Origin: Cellulomonas fimi ATCC 484
GTDB lineage: Bacteria > Actinomycetota > Actinomycetes > Actinomycetales > Cellulomonadaceae
Direction: 5' to 3'
NCBI RefSeq assembly: GCF_000212695.1
Contig: NC_015514.1
Span: 1 to 64,000 of the forward strand
Length of the DNA stretch: 64,000 nucleotides
The position numbers and the translations under genes are program-made. The notes under the pieces are model-generated. The model worked only from the letters and a program-made list of their open reading frames with translations. It was not told where the DNA came from and made no database searches. This document shows positions 1-14,359 of the stretch, one piece after another; the stretch's first letter is position 1, and every line of letters begins with the position of its first letter.

Positions 1-5
1 AACTA

Positions 6-14
6 TGTGGATAA
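6..14 (-). promoter_or_regulatory. Consensus DnaA box upstream of dnaA
   Basis: The 9-mer tgtggataa is the exact reverse complement of the DnaA box TTATCCACA. It lies about 55 bases before the dnaA start. This position is typical for autoregulation of dnaA or for the left edge of the origin. The sequence match is direct; the regulatory role is inferred. Confidence 0.7.
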
Positions 15-68
15 CGGGGGCCGTGCGAGACTCACCCCTCCACGCGATCGATCAGCTGAGGTAGGACG

Positions 69-1571
69 TTGTCACAGGACGAAGAGCTCGCCCGGGTCTG
101 GGGCCACGTCGTGGCGACCCTCGAGGCGAGTCCCGACATCACGCCGCGGCAGATCGCGTTCGTCCGGCTCGCCCGTCCGCTCGGCCTGCTGGACGGCACG
201 CTCCTGCTCGCGGTGGGCAACGACCTGACCAAGGACTACCTCGAGACGCGCGTGCGCGCCGAGGTCACCGAGGCGCTCAGCGACGCGCTCGACCGTGAGG
301 CGCGCTTCGCGATCACCGTGGACCCGGAGGTCGCGACCGACACCACGCCCGCCCTGCGGGTCGTGCCCCCGGCCCCGCCCGCGACCGACCTGCGCCCCGG
401 CGACGACGACGACGTGCCCGAGCGCCCCGACCTGTCGGTCGTGCACGGCGACGACCAGCGCGGCCGGCAGGACGGGCGGCGCGACCCCGCGGTCGACGAC
501 CGTCCCCTCCCGCCCGGACGCAAGCAGGCCGCGGAGCCGGCGCGGCTGAACCCGAAGTACCAGTTCGAGACGTTCGTCATCGGCTCGTCCAACCGGTTCG
601 CGCACGCGGCCGCGGTCGCGGTCGCCGAGGCGCCGGCGAAGGCGTACAACCCGCTGTTCATCTACGGCGACTCAGGTCTGGGCAAGACGCACCTGCTGCA
701 CGCCATCGGGCACTACGCGTACAACCTCTACCCGGGCGTGCGGGTGCGGTACGTGAACTCGGAGGAGTTCACGAACGACTTCATCAACTCGATCTCCGAG
801 GGCAAGGCCGGCGCTTTCCAGCGGCGTTACCGCGAGGTCGACGTCCTCCTCATCGACGACATCCAGTTCCTGCAGGGCAAGGAACAGACGATGGAGGAGT
901 TCTTCCACACGTTCAACACGCTGCACAACGCGAACAAGCAGGTCGTGATCACGTCCGACCTGCCGCCCAAGCAGCTGAACGGCTTCGAGGACCGTATGCG
1001 GTCGCGGTTCGAGTGGGGACTGATCACCGACGTGCAGCCGCCGGACCTGGAGACGCGCATCGCGATCCTGCGCAAGAAGGCGGGCAGCGAGCGGCTGCAG
1101 GCACCGCCGGACGTGCTGGAGTACATCGCGAGCAAGATCTCGACGAACATCCGCGAGCTCGAGGGCGCGCTGATCCGGGTGACGGCGTTCGCGAACCTCA
1201 ACCGTCAGCAGGTCGACCTGTCGCTCGCCGAGATCGTGCTGAAGGACCTCATCACCGACGAGCAGACGGCGGAGATCACGGCGACGCAGGTGATCGGGCA
1301 GACGGCGGCGTACTTCGGGCTGTCGATCGACGACCTGTGCGGGTCGAGCCGCTCGCGCGTGCTGGTGACGGCGCGGCAGATCGCGATGTACCTGTGCCGC
1401 GAGCTGACGGACCTGTCGCTGCCGAAGATCGGCCAGGCGTTCGGGGGGCGTGACCACACGACGGTCATGCACGCGAACCGCAAGATCCGCGAGCTCATGG
1501 CGGAGCGCCGGTCGATCTACAACCAGGTGACCGAGCTGACGAACCGGATCAAGCAGCAGAGTCGCGGCTGA
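69..1571 (+). CDS. dnaA: Chromosomal replication initiator protein DnaA
   Basis: DnaA binds DnaA boxes at oriC and, with ATP, opens the origin and helps load the helicase. The 500-residue product has an N-terminal oligomerisation domain, an acidic low-complexity linker (about residues 95-165), an AAA+ core with Walker [12 protein letters not shown] and Walker [13 protein letters not shown], and a C-terminal helix-turn-helix carrying the DnaA signature [11 protein letters not shown]. The start is a TTG that gives [11 protein letters not shown], the expected actinobacterial N-terminus; upstream in-frame alternatives lack such similarity. A DnaA box precedes the gene and the origin follows it. 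The long Asp/Pro-rich linker is usual in high-GC Gram-positives. Confidence 0.98.
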   Translation: MSQDEELARVWGHVVATLEASPDITPRQIAFVRLARPLGLLDGTLLLAVGNDLTKDYLETRVRAEVTEALSDALDREARFAITVDPEVATDTTPALRVVPPAPPATDLRPGDDDDVPERPDLSVVHGDDQRGRQDGRRDPAVDDRPLPPGRKQAAEPARLNPKYQFETFVIGSSNRFAHAAAVAVAEAPAKAYNPLFIYGDSGLGKTHLLHAIGHYAYNLYPGVRVRYVNSEEFTNDFINSISEGKAGAFQRRYREVDVLLIDDIQFLQGKEQTMEEFFHTFNTLHNANKQVVITSDLPPKQLNGFEDRMRSRFEWGLITDVQPPDLETRIAILRKKAGSERLQAPPDVLEYIASKISTNIRELEGALIRVTAFANLNRQQVDLSLAEIVLKDLITDEQTAEITATQVIGQTAAYFGLSIDDLCGSSRSRVLVTARQIAMYLCRELTDLSLPKIGQAFGGRDHTTVMHANRKIRELMAERRSIYNQVTELTNRIKQQSRG

Positions 1572-2400
1572 TCCTGTCCTGCTTGTCCGCTGGATGGCGG
1601 ATTCCTCCTCACGGTTTTCCACAGTTTCCACAGGTGGCCTGGGGATGTTTGTGACGTCGTTCACTCGAATGGCCCAGGCGGTCTCGCGAGCCGGTGGCAA
1701 AGCGTCCTGACCTGCGGCTCCGCGTCGACGCACGATTCGACGCCAGCCCCGGACGCGTCGGCGTCGATGAGACGCCTCTCATCCTCGAATCGATCCGACG
1801 CGCTCTTGCGCAACCCTCACGCGGTCCGTGAAGCATGCATGGGACGAATGTGCACACCTGTGCACACACCTGTGGACGACGGTGGACGACACGCCGGGAC
1901 GCTGTGGAGAACAGGCCCGCCGACCGTGGACGGCGCAGGAGGTCCTCGGAGCCGTCCACCGTCGTCCACGGGGACCCCGTCACGCCACGCACAGCACATC
2001 CACACCGCCATCGGCCCCTGACCTGCACAGACGGTCGTGATCCACACTGTGCACAGCACCGATGACGACGACGACACTTCTCTGTCTGAGGGATCCACAC
2101 ACCGTCGAGACGGCGGAACGGAGGCGGCCCGGCCCACCCGGCGCCCGCCGTGCGACGACTCCGGGACGCCCGGGCGCCAGAGCCGCAGGAGAGGCGTCAC
2201 GACGGTCGTCCACCGACCTCGCCGTCCGTGTACCGAGCGTGGGACCTCTCGCGTAGTGTTCGCGTGATGCCAGGACCGAGGCGAGGACCGGGCGCGCGCA
2301 CAGTCGCGTCCTTCCGCCGCCGGCGCACCGCGCACTCGTCGCCGCAGGTGGCCGGACGAGCCGGTCCTCGGGCAGCACTCGAACGACGAAGAGGTGACAC
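1572..2400. other. oriC: Chromosomal origin of replication (oriC) between dnaA and dnaN
   Basis: This 829-base non-coding gap between dnaA and dnaN is the classic actinobacterial origin position. It has many DnaA-box-like 9-mers one mismatch from the consensus: ttttccaca at 1615-1623, tgtggacga at 1871-1879, tgtggagaa at 1903-1911 and tgatccaca at 2038-2046. Weaker copies occur at 1624-1632 and 2091-2099. A cluster of tgtgcacacc/tgtgg repeats lies at 1851-1876. The open frames crossing it have no recognisable protein content. The stretch just before dnaN (about 2250-2400) probably holds the dnaN promoter; gaagaggtgac at 2388-2398 is the dnaN ribosome binding site. Confidence 0.9.
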
Positions 2401-3531
2401 ATGAGGTTCCGGGTCGACCGTGACGTCCTCGCCGACGCGGTCACATGGACGGCTCGCAGCCTTCCCACCCGCCCGCCGGTCCCGGTGCTCGCCGGGGTGC
2501 GGATCGAGGCGGACTCGACCGGCACCATCCAGCTGTCGAGCTTCGACTACGAGGTCTCGGCGCGCTCCCAGATCCCGGCGGACGTCGCCGAGCCGGGCAC
2601 GGTGCTGGTCTCCGGGCGGCTGCTGGCGGAGATCTCCCGCGCGCTGCCGGACAAGCCCGTCGACGTCGTGCTCGACGGAACCAAGGTCGTCGTCACGTGC
2701 GGCGCGAGCCGCTTCACGCTCCTGACCATGCCGGTCGAGGACTACCCGAGCCTGCCCGTGATGCCCGCGACGGCCGGCACCGTCGACGGTGACGAGCTCA
2801 CGCACGCGGTCGCGCAGGTGTCCGTCGCCGCGAGCCGCGACGACACGCTCCCCCTGCTGACCGGCGTCCGCGTCGAGATCGAGGGCGAGAAGGTCACGCT
2901 GCTCGCCACCGACCGCTACCGGCTCGCGCTGCGCGAGCTCACGTGGAAGCCGTCGGCGCCGGACATCTCCACGGTCGCGCTCGTGCGCGCCCGCACGCTG
3001 TCCGACGCGGCCAAGTCGCTCGGCAGCGCCGGGTCCGTGACGGTCGCGCTGTCGACGGGCGCGGGCGTCGACCTCATCGGCTTCGAGGCGGGCGGCCGCC
3101 AGACGACGAGCCTGCTGGTCGACGGCGACTACCCGGCCGTGCGCCGGCTGTTCCCCGACGAGACGCCGATCCACGCGATCGTCTCCACGCACGCGCTGGC
3201 CGAGGCCGCGAAGCGCGTCGCCCTCGTCGCCGAGCGCAACACGCCGATCCGGCTCGCGTTCACGCAGGGCCAGGTCGTCCTCGACGCCGGCCAGGGCGAC
3301 GACGCGCAGGCCTCCGAGGCGCTCGAGGCGACGCTCGTCGGCGACGACATCACGGTCGCGTTCAACCCGCAGTTCCTGCTCGACGGCCTGGGCGCGCTGG
3401 ACACGACGTTCGTGCGGCTGTCCTTCACCCACCCGAACAAGCCGGTGGAGTTCACCGGCCAGGAGTCGCTCGAGGGGGACGACAAGCAGGAGTACCGCTA
3501 CCTGCTCGTCCCCATCCGCTTCGCGAGCTGA
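2401..3531 (+). CDS. dnaN: DNA polymerase III sliding clamp, beta subunit
   Basis: The beta clamp encircles DNA and tethers the replicative polymerase and many repair proteins. The 376-aa length fits the family. The product starts MRFRVDRDVLADAV and shows the three-domain clamp pattern, with the conserved SRFTLLTMPVEDYPSLP block near residue 101 and a C-terminus ending in YRYLLVPIRFAS; the conserved LVPIR/MPMRL-type tail forms part of the protein-binding pocket. The ATG follows a good GAGGTGAC ribosome binding site. It sits in the standard dnaA-dnaN-recF origin cluster, with gnd inserted before recF, a common actinobacterial arrangement. Confidence 0.98.
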   Translation: MRFRVDRDVLADAVTWTARSLPTRPPVPVLAGVRIEADSTGTIQLSSFDYEVSARSQIPADVAEPGTVLVSGRLLAEISRALPDKPVDVVLDGTKVVVTCGASRFTLLTMPVEDYPSLPVMPATAGTVDGDELTHAVAQVSVAASRDDTLPLLTGVRVEIEGEKVTLLATDRYRLALRELTWKPSAPDISTVALVRARTLSDAAKSLGSAGSVTVALSTGAGVDLIGFEAGGRQTTSLLVDGDYPAVRRLFPDETPIHAIVSTHALAEAAKRVALVAERNTPIRLAFTQGQVVLDAGQGDDAQASEALEATLVGDDITVAFNPQFLLDGLGALDTTFVRLSFTHPNKPVEFTGQESLEGDDKQEYRYLLVPIRFAS

Positions 3532-3630
3532 TCCGGCTCGACGCGGCGCCGCGCGCACCGGTGCGGCAGAGTGACCGGTGCACCCCGGTCACGACGAGAG
3601 CCGGGCGCGTCCCGGGGAGAGTGAGGGGCC

Positions 3631-4578
3631 ATGCACGTCGGTCTGGTGGGTCTGGGCAAGATGGGCGCCAACATGCGCGAGCGCATCCGCGCGGCGGGCA
3701 TCGAGGTCACCGGGTACGACCGCAACCCCGACGTCACGGACGTGCCGAGCCTCGAGGCGCTGGTCGAGGCCCTGCCGGCCGGTGAGCGGGTCGTGTGGGT
3801 GATGGTGCCGTCGGGCGCGATCACCGACGGCGTCATCCGCGAGCTCGCGGGGCTGCTGGGCGAGGGCGACGTGGTGATCGACGGCGGGAACTCGTACTAC
3901 CAGGACGACCAGCCACATGCGGACCTGCTGGCGGAGCGTGGCGTGGGCTTCCTGGACGTGGGTGTCTCGGGTGGCGTGTGGGGCCTGAAGAACGGCTACG
4001 GCCTCATGGTCGGCGGCGACGCGGCGCTCGTGGAGCGCGTCCTGCCGGTGTTCGACGCCCTGCGGCCCGAGGGGCCCCGCGAGGAGGGCTTCGTGCACGC
4101 GGGCTCGGTCGGCGCGGGGCACTACGCGAAGATGGTCCACAACGGCATCGAGTACGGGCTCATGCAGGCGTACGCCGAGGGCTACGAGCTGCTGGCCGCG
4201 AAGGACCTGGTCACGGACGTGCACGGCACGTTCAAGGCGTGGCAGCGCGGCACGGTCGTGCGGTCCTGGCTGCTCGACCTGCTGGTCGAGGCCCTCGAGC
4301 AGGACCCGGCGTTCGGCGAGATCGACGACTGGGTCGAGGACTCCGGCGAGGGCCGGTGGACCGTCGACGAGGCGATCGAGCTCGCGGTGCCGGCGCCGGT
4401 GATCTCGGCGGCCCTGTTCGCGCGGTTCGCGTCGCGCCAGGAGGAGTCGCCCGCCATGAAGGCCGTGGCGGCGCTGCGCCAGCAGTTCGGCGGCCACGCC
4501 GTGAAGCCCGCCGGGACGACCGGCCCGGTCACGAGCACGACGCCCGTCCCCGACGCCGCGGTCCCGCCCTCGGCCTGA
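3631..4578 (+). CDS. gnd: 6-phosphogluconate dehydrogenase, decarboxylating (short, GndA-like form)
   Basis: This oxidative pentose phosphate enzyme converts 6-phosphogluconate to ribulose 5-phosphate and CO2 with reduction of NAD(P)+. The N-terminus [15 protein letters not shown] is a Rossmann glycine motif. [10 protein letters not shown] near residue 89 and [17 protein letters not shown] near 115 are family substrate-binding segments, and [17 protein letters not shown] near 169 carries the catalytic Lys. At 315 aa it belongs to the short class, which lacks the long C-terminal region of the roughly 470-aa dimeric enzymes. The tail after residue 290 is a Thr/Pro-rich extension. Cofactor preference cannot be decided from the sequence alone. 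The dnaN-gnd-recF order is conserved in actinobacteria. Confidence 0.93.
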   Translation: MHVGLVGLGKMGANMRERIRAAGIEVTGYDRNPDVTDVPSLEALVEALPAGERVVWVMVPSGAITDGVIRELAGLLGEGDVVIDGGNSYYQDDQPHADLLAERGVGFLDVGVSGGVWGLKNGYGLMVGGDAALVERVLPVFDALRPEGPREEGFVHAGSVGAGHYAKMVHNGIEYGLMQAYAEGYELLAAKDLVTDVHGTFKAWQRGTVVRSWLLDLLVEALEQDPAFGEIDDWVEDSGEGRWTVDEAIELAVPAPVISAALFARFASRQEESPAMKAVAALRQQFGGHAVKPAGTTGPVTSTTPVPDAAVPPSA

Positions 4579-4687
4579 GGCGGACCCGGTCCGGGAGCGG
4601 GTCGCACGACGCCGCACCCCGGCCGTACGCCCCCCGCGCCCGCCTGCCGCACGTTCGCCACCACACCGCCCACCGCGAAGAGACCTG

Positions 4688-5959
4688 ATGTACGTCGCCC
4701 ACCTGTCGCTCACGGACTTCCGCTCCTACGCGCAGGTCGAGCTGCCCCTGGACCCGGGCATCACCGCGCTGGTCGGGCCGAACGGGCAGGGCAAGACGAA
4801 CCTCGTCGAGGCGGTCGGCTACGTCGCGACGCTCGGGAGCCACCGGGTCCCGTCGGACGCGGCGCTGGTGCGGGCCGGGGCGAGCCGCGCGGTCGTGCGG
4901 ACACGGGTCGTCCGTGAGCTCGAGCCGGGGCGGCCCCGCACCACGCTCGTGGAGGTCGAGGTCACGCCCGGCAAGGCGAACCGGGCACGCGTCAACGGCG
5001 GTTCGCCGGGCCGGGCGCGTGACGTCCTCGGCATCCTGCGCACGGTGCTGTTCGCGCCCGAGGACCTGGCGCTCGTCAAGGGGGACCCGGACGGCCGCCG
5101 GCGGTTCCTGGACGACCTGCTCGTCCAGCTGGTTCCGCGCTACGCAGGCACGGTGCAGGACTACGAGCGCGTGCTCCGGCAGCGGTCCGCGCTGCTCAAG
5201 ACGGCGGGCGCGGCGATGCGCGGCGGCCGCGGCGCGGCGGACCTGCGGACGCTCGACGTGTGGGACGCCAAGCTCGCGCAGACGGGCGCGGAGCTGGTCG
5301 TCGCCCGGCGCGCGCTCGTCGCTGCCCTCGCGCCGCAGGTCACGAGCGCGTACGAGCAGGTCAGCTCCGGTCAGGGCGAGGCCGTCCTGACGTACCGGGC
5401 GTCCCTGGACGCCGCGCTGGCGGACGCGGCGGCGGCCGACCCGCAGGCTGCGCCCGGCGACGTGCCTGCGTCGCCGCGGCTCGTCGAGACGCAGCTGCTC
5501 GAGGCGATGGGGCGCCTGCGGCAGAAGGAGGTCGAGCGCGGCGTCTGCCTCGTCGGCCCGCACCGCGACGACCTGGTCCTCACGCTGGGCGGGCTGCCGG
5601 CGAAGGGGTACGCGAGCCACGGCGAGTCGTGGTCGTTCGCGCTCGCGCTGCGCCTCGCGTCGTACGCGCTGCTCTCGGGTGCGGCCGGCCGGCCGGGCGA
5701 CGGGACGGGCGACGGCGGGGCGGACCCGACCGCCGAGCTGCTGGCCCGGGGGGCGGACTGGGGCCCGGACGCGGAGCCGGTGCTCGTCCTCGACGACGTC
5801 TTCGCGGAGCTCGACACGCGGCGGCGCGACCGCCTGGCGGAGCTCGTCGCCCCGGCGCGGCAGGTCCTCATCACGGCGGCGGTCGCGCAGGACGTGCCCG
5901 AGCCGCTCGCGGGCGCGCGCGTCGACGTCCTGGGTGGTGAGGTGGCGCGTGTCCTCTGA
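4688..5959 (+). CDS. recF: DNA replication and repair protein RecF
   Basis: RecF is an SMC-like ATPase that helps load RecA at gaps and stalled forks. Visible features are [19 protein letters not shown] at the N-terminus, Walker [14 protein letters not shown] (about residues 34-46), the ABC-signature region near [17 protein letters not shown], and Walker [13 protein letters not shown] near residue 365. The 423-aa length is somewhat longer than the usual 360-400; the excess is Ala/Gly/Asp-rich linker around residues 245-260 and 340-360, typical of this GC-rich lineage. The ATG has a GAAGAGACC ribosome binding site. The 3' end overlaps the next gene by 11 bases, implying translational coupling. 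Confidence 0.97.
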   Translation: MYVAHLSLTDFRSYAQVELPLDPGITALVGPNGQGKTNLVEAVGYVATLGSHRVPSDAALVRAGASRAVVRTRVVRELEPGRPRTTLVEVEVTPGKANRARVNGGSPGRARDVLGILRTVLFAPEDLALVKGDPDGRRRFLDDLLVQLVPRYAGTVQDYERVLRQRSALLKTAGAAMRGGRGAADLRTLDVWDAKLAQTGAELVVARRALVAALAPQVTSAYEQVSSGQGEAVLTYRASLDAALADAAAADPQAAPGDVPASPRLVETQLLEAMGRLRQKEVERGVCLVGPHRDDLVLTLGGLPAKGYASHGESWSFALALRLASYALLSGAAGRPGDGTGDGGADPTAELLARGADWGPDAEPVLVLDDVFAELDTRRRDRLAELVAPARQVLITAAVAQDVPEPLAGARVDVLGGEVARVL

Positions 5960-6536
5960 CCGTGAGCCCGACGACGGTGCCCTGCTCCCCCCGGTGCGGC
6001 GGCCCCCCGTCGACGGCGTCCCGCTGCGGCAGGTCGTCGACCTGCTGCCGGAGCGCCAGGTCGCGGTGGCGGCGCTGAACCGCGCGAAGGAGGCGGCCCG
6101 CGCGCGCGGACTACGGCCGGGCGACGCGCCACGCCGCCGGGCGCTCGTCGACGCGCACCCCGGCACGGCCGGTCCCGGCGCGCGCGACCCGCAGGCGGTC
6201 GCGGACACCCTCGGGGCGCTGGTCGGGCAGTTCGGCTGGGGCTCGGGGCTGGTGTCGGGCACGGTGCAGCACCGGTGGGCGGAGCTGGTCGGGGCCGAGG
6301 TCGCGGAGCACTGCGCGTACGTGTCGCTCGAGGCGGGCGTGCTGACGGTGCAGGCGAGCTCGACGAGCTGGGCGACGAACCTGACGTGGGCGGTGCCGAC
6401 GATGCTGCGCCGCTTCGCGGAGGAGCTGGGCGAGGGGGTCGTCACGCAGATCACCGTCCTGGGTCCGGCGGGGCCGGGTTTCGGACGCGGTCGCAAGCGG
6501 GTCGTGGGCCGGGGACCGCGCGACACGTTCGGGTGA
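5949..6536 (+). CDS. dciA: DciA family (DUF721) replicative-helicase-associated protein
   Basis: DciA-type DUF721 proteins are small nucleic-acid-associated factors tied to the replicative helicase DnaB in bacteria without DnaC. The start is taken as GTG 5949, which overlaps recF and gives [10 protein letters not shown] and 195 aa, the usual size. The conserved domain is in the C-terminal half (about residues 80-170), recognised by the [17 protein letters not shown] and [14 protein letters not shown] segments. A basic end ([17 protein letters not shown]) is seen in many homologues. The recF-dciA-gyrB order is conserved in actinobacteria. An older annotation might call it a conserved hypothetical protein. 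Confidence 0.85.
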   Translation: MSSDREPDDGALLPPVRRPPVDGVPLRQVVDLLPERQVAVAALNRAKEAARARGLRPGDAPRRRALVDAHPGTAGPGARDPQAVADTLGALVGQFGWGSGLVSGTVQHRWAELVGAEVAEHCAYVSLEAGVLTVQASSTSWATNLTWAVPTMLRRFAEELGEGVVTQITVLGPAGPGFGRGRKRVVGRGPRDTFG

Positions 6537-6736
6537 GCCGGGACCTGGGCGAGGCGTCGAGGGACTCGTCGGGCGCACCGGGCCCTGTCGCCCCGGTTCG
6601 AGGCCGGGGGACGGGTAGACTGTGGACGTCATTCTGGCGCGATTGCGCCGGTATCAGAGCCGAGAACTCCAGTCTCCTGGGGTGATCCGCCCTCCGAGGT
6701 CCTTGGCGGGGCGCTCTGTCGCGTGTGAGAGCTTGA

Positions 6737-8800
<2,064 letters not shown>

Positions 8801-8866
8801 CCCGGCGCGGCGCCCCGCCGGGCGCGCGCCCCACGTCCTCCCCCGAAGCACCAGCGAAGGAACCTC

Positions 8867-11475
<2,609 letters not shown>

Positions 11476-11479
<4 letters not shown>

Positions 11480-12312
11480 CCGATCCGACGCCGCCCACGA
11501 TCCCGCCGCGGCTGAAGCCGACCACCCCGACGACCGCACGGCCGTCGGCGAGCGGCAACGGGTCGTCGGGCGCCCGGAACGGCAGCGGCAGGACGGAGAC
11601 GGCTCCCCCGCGCGGTCCCGCCCCGACCGCGTCGGAGCCGCGACGTGACGCGACGGACCGCCCGGAGGCGCCGGTGCGCGTCTCGACCGGCGTGCCGCGC
11701 TCGACGGACGAGCAGGAGCCGCCGTCGCCCCTCATGGTCGCGGTCGACACCGCGACCGTGTGGTTCAAGAAGGCGGCGGGGGCGACCAGCTCTGCGCTCG
11801 CCTCGGTCACCCGACCCCGAACCGAGGACCCGACCATGACGAGCCCGGCCTCCGCCCCCGCGGCCACCGCCACCCGCCCCCCGAGCCGTCCCGCGACGGG
11901 CGCGACGCCGCTCGCCCGGCCGGCGACCGGCCGCATCCCGACCGTGGGCGGACCGCGCCGCGTGCGGCTCGCGATCTCGCGGGTCGACCCCTGGTCGGTC
12001 ATGAAGTTGTCGTTCCTGCTCTCCGTCGCGATCGGCATCATGATCGTCGTGGCCGCGGCCGTGATCTGGCTGACCCTCGACGGCCTGCACGTCTTCGCGA
12101 AGATCGACGACCTGGTCACGCAGATCACGGGCTCCGAGGGCAACGTCAACATCCTCGAGTTCGTCGAGTTCCGGCGGGTCGTGTCCGGTGCGACGCTCAT
12201 CGCGGTCGTCGACGTGTTCCTCATGACGGCGCTCGCGACGATCGGGGCGTTCCTGTACAACATCGTGGCGGCGCTGGTCGGCGGCGTGCACGTCACCATG
12301 ACGGACGAGTGA
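11476..12312 (+). CDS. DUF3566 domain-containing transmembrane protein
   Basis: This membrane protein of unknown function is found directly after gyrA in many actinobacteria. The first 160 residues are a Pro/Thr/Arg/Ala-rich, probably disordered cytoplasmic segment. The DUF3566 domain follows (about residues 160-278), starting at [17 protein letters not shown]. It contains two hydrophobic helices, about 176-200 ([20 protein letters not shown]) and 238-270 ([20 protein letters not shown]), separated by a short polar loop. The start codon overlaps the gyrA stop by four bases. It could be a small channel or division-related factor, but nothing visible proves a role. Confidence 0.88.
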
Positions 12313-12335
12313 GCCGGCGGACCACGACCGCCGGT

Positions 12336-12365
12336 TTGGGCGCGGCACCCCCGCTGGGGTAGTCT
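12336..12365 (+). promoter_or_regulatory. Likely promoter of the tRNA-Ile / DLW-39 / tRNA-Ala group
   Basis: TTGGGC (12336-12341) and TAGTCT (12360-12365), separated by 18 bases, form a plausible housekeeping promoter. It sits about 45 bases upstream of tRNA-Ile, inside the gap after the DUF3566 gene. It was found by inspection only. Confidence 0.5.
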
Positions 12366-12409
12366 CGTCCGGCGCGCAGCGCACGTGTTCGCACGTGCGT
12401 CAGCAGCAC

Positions 12410-12483
12410 GGGCCTATAGCTCAGACGGTTAGAGCGCTTCCCTGATAAGGAAGAGGTCACAGGTTCAAGTCCTGTTAGGCCCA
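12410..12483 (+). tRNA. tRNA-Ile (GAT)
   Basis: A complete cloverleaf can be drawn. The acceptor GGGCCTA pairs with TAGGCCC, the D-arm follows, the anticodon stem CTTCC/GGAAG has loop CTGATAA with anticodon GAT at 12444-12446, and the T-arm carries GGTTCAAGTCC. The 3' CCA is not encoded. Position and identity next to tRNA-Ala near gyrA match many actinobacterial chromosomes. Confidence 0.97.
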
Positions 12484-12506
12484 CTCCCGACCCGTGGGGG
12501 ACCCCG

Positions 12507-12626
12507 ATGAAGAAGCTCCTGCTCCTGGTGGCGGTCGCCGCCGTGGGTTACGTCGTCTGGCAGAAGTACCAGCAGGACCAGGACGAGCGGGACCTGTGGT
12601 CCGAGGTCACCGACACCTTCGAGTGA
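12507..12626 (+). CDS. DLW-39 family small membrane protein
   Basis: A 39-residue peptide begins MKKLLLLVAVAAVGYVVW and contains the diagnostic DLW triplet near residue 29. The family is named for this motif and this exact length. The first 18 residues form a hydrophobic helix and the rest is acidic and polar, consistent with a single-span membrane peptide. It lies between tRNA-Ile and tRNA-Ala, as usual for the family, with a GTGGGGG ribosome binding site in front. The function is unknown. It is easily missed because of its length. Confidence 0.92.
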   Translation: MKKLLLLVAVAAVGYVVWQKYQQDQDERDLWSEVTDTFE

Positions 12627-12665
12627 CCGTCTCCCCCACCTGAGCGCCGCGGTGCGGCCTCGCCC

Positions 12666-12741
12666 GGGGCCATGGCGCAATTGGTAGCGCACCTGCTTTG
12701 CAAGCAGGGGGTTAGGGGTTCGAGTCCCCTTGGCTCCACCA
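12666..12741 (+). tRNA. tRNA-Ala (TGC)
   Basis: The acceptor GGGGCCA pairs with TGGCTCC. The anticodon stem CCTGC/GCAGG encloses the loop TTTGCAA with anticodon TGC at 12699-12701. The T-arm is GGGGTTCGAGTCCCC, and CCA is encoded at 12739-12741. Confidence 0.97.
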
Positions 12742-12764
12742 CTGCACGCATCCGACCTGCGAGT

Positions 12765-12794
12765 ACGCCCTGCCCGGAAGACCGGGTGGGGCGT
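12765..12794. terminator. Hairpin terminator after tRNA-Ala
   Basis: A 13-base stem (12765-12777 with 12782-12794, two G-U pairs) has an AAGA loop and directly follows tRNA-Ala. There is no U-tract, which is usual in this lineage. Confidence 0.6.
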
Positions 12795-12898
12795 CGTCGA
12801 TTTCCGTGACCCAGCGTGGGCCGCAGAGCCGTGGGATCCCCGCCGCTCCCCGTCGCGGCAAGCTGTGGGCTTCGGCGTGCTGGGGCGCGCCTCGTCGG

Positions 12899-13579
12899 TC
12901 AGTCGAGGGTGAGGTAGCCGCGGACGGGGGCGAGGCCCTCGATGGTCACGTCCGGGCGCAGGTGGTCCGGGCGGGCGTCCCAGGCGTCACGCGTGAGGAG
13001 GAAGCGGCGCGTCGTGGCGGTCTCGCCGAGGCGGACCGTGCGCTCCAGGCCGTTGTCGGTGTAGCCGATGCGGCGCGAGACGCCGGTCGACGGGCCGTTG
13101 TCGGTGAACGCGCCGCTCGTGGCCTGCTCGGCGTCGAGGCCCTCGAACAGCAGGTGCAGCATCATGAGCCGCATGCGGGTGCCGACGCCGGCACCCTGGA
13201 AGCGCCGGCCGAGCCACGAGCCCGTCTCGGCGGTGCGCAGCACGGGGAACTCCTTGGCGTAGGCGCCCTGGATGCCGAGGACCTGGCCGTCACGGACGAC
13301 GGCGAGCTCGACGCGCCAGTCGTCGGGCTTCGTCTCGGCGCGCATGCGCCACTGGTACTGCAGGACGCTGCGGCCGACCTCGACGTGCGTGCCGCGCGTC
13401 CACGGCACCGTGAACGGCATGAAGTCCTCGTCGTGCACGCCCTCGGCGGCGGTCAGCGCGAGCTGCTCGGCGACCGTGTCGTCGATGTAGCGGAGCTCGA
13501 GGTCGCCGCTGGTGACGCGGAGCCCGGCGAAGGGCCACAGGTCGACGAGGGTGGTCGGGCGCGTCTCGGTCTCCGGCAT
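12899..13579 (-). CDS. GNAT family N-acetyltransferase
   Basis: The 226-aa product resembles the RimL-type GNAT group, which acetylates amino groups from acetyl-CoA. The core is seen as VELAVVRDGQVLGIQGAYAKEF (beta strands 3-4), then the acetyl-CoA loop GRRFQGAGVGTRMR near residue 135 and the late helix NGPSTGVSRRIGYTDNGLER. The start chosen is the ATG giving MPETETRPTTLVDLWP. The substrate is not predictable. It lies just downstream of the 13630-14193 gene on the same strand, with about 50 bases between them. Confidence 0.85.
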   Translation of the reverse strand: MPETETRPTTLVDLWPFAGLRVTSGDLELRYIDDTVAEQLALTAAEGVHDEDFMPFTVPWTRGTHVEVGRSVLQYQWRMRAETKPDDWRVELAVVRDGQVLGIQGAYAKEFPVLRTAETGSWLGRRFQGAGVGTRMRLMMLHLLFEGLDAEQATSGAFTDNGPSTGVSRRIGYTDNGLERTVRLGETATTRRFLLTRDAWDARPDHLRPDVTIEGLAPVRGYLTLD

Positions 13580-13629
13580 GCGCGCAGCCTGGTCGCCGGG
13601 GCGGTCGCCGGGCAAGGGAGATAGCGACG

Positions 13630-14193
13630 TCACCAGGCGTCGCCGCCGCGCGCGCGGGCGGTGATGCCGGCGAGCACGTCGGCGGAGTAGACGGGCTGGG
13701 GGGCGTGCGTGACGGGACCGTCGTCGAGGGTGGTCCAGCGCCAGTGCGGGGTGACGCGGGCGGTGGTGCCCTCCTCGGCGAGCCGCAGGTCGAGAAGAAC
13801 GCCGTAGCGGTACCCGAAGCGGCGCTGCACGGCGTGCGCGGTGTCGACATCGAGCGAGCCCGGGGCGCCGGACGCGTCGGCGCTCAGCTCGACGAGCAGG
13901 AGGTTGTGCTCGGGACCCAGGCGGCCGCGGCGGTGCACGATGAGGTGCGGCGGGCGGGACGTGCCCTCGTCCAGCCGCACGGACGACTCGAGGACCATGC
14001 CCGACCGGTCGTACTCCGCGTCGACGTCCCAGGTGCGCTCGATCATGCCGCGCAGGGCCCAGCCGAGGTGGAACGAGATGGTGCGCGGGCTGGGGCGGCT
14101 CGTCCCGGAGGACGGCGCGAACAGCGTCCACTGGTCGACGAGCGTGTTCGTCAGCGCGATGCGGACGCGGGACTGCAGGTCGGCGAGCAGCAT
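13630..14193 (-). CDS. Hypothetical protein with degenerate PD-(D/E)XK-like pattern
   Basis: The 187-aa product, starting MLLADLQSRVRIALTN, does not match a family I can name. Its central stretch [26 protein letters not shown] followed by FGYRYGVLLDL resembles a widespread nuclease-fold pattern, PD-I-I-x-H-R-R-G ... N-L-L-V-x-E-x-K ... Y-x-Y-G. Here the first Asp is His and the Lys after Glu is Ser-Ala, so the catalytic triad looks incomplete. There is no signal peptide or membrane segment. It may share an operon with the downstream acetyltransferase gene. The fold is an inference from the motif only. Confidence 0.7.
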   Translation of the reverse strand: MLLADLQSRVRIALTNTLVDQWTLFAPSSGTSRPSPRTISFHLGWALRGMIERTWDVDAEYDRSGMVLESSVRLDEGTSRPPHLIVHRRGRLGPEHNLLLVELSADASGAPGSLDVDTAHAVQRRFGYRYGVLLDLRLAEEGTTARVTPHWRWTTLDDGPVTHAPQPVYSADVLAGITARARGGDAW

Positions 14194-14359
14194 GGGCGGA
14201 CGCTACTGCCCGGTTCGTGCGTTCTCCCGGGACCACGGGCCCGGGACGCCTGCGGGGCGCCGCGCGTGCGGAGCCGGGTGCGGCGTCGTCGAGCGTCCCG
14301 ACCTGCGGCTCGACGACGACGTGGACCCGGCCGTGCCACCGGGTCCACGTCGCCAGGGC

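Noticed and set aside
72-605. Minus-strand open frame inside dnaA
   Set aside because: It lies wholly within dnaA and has no ribosome binding site or family features.
1817-2528. Several open frames within the dnaA-dnaN gap
   Set aside because: They overlap each other on both strands and cover DnaA-box repeats. None looks like a protein.
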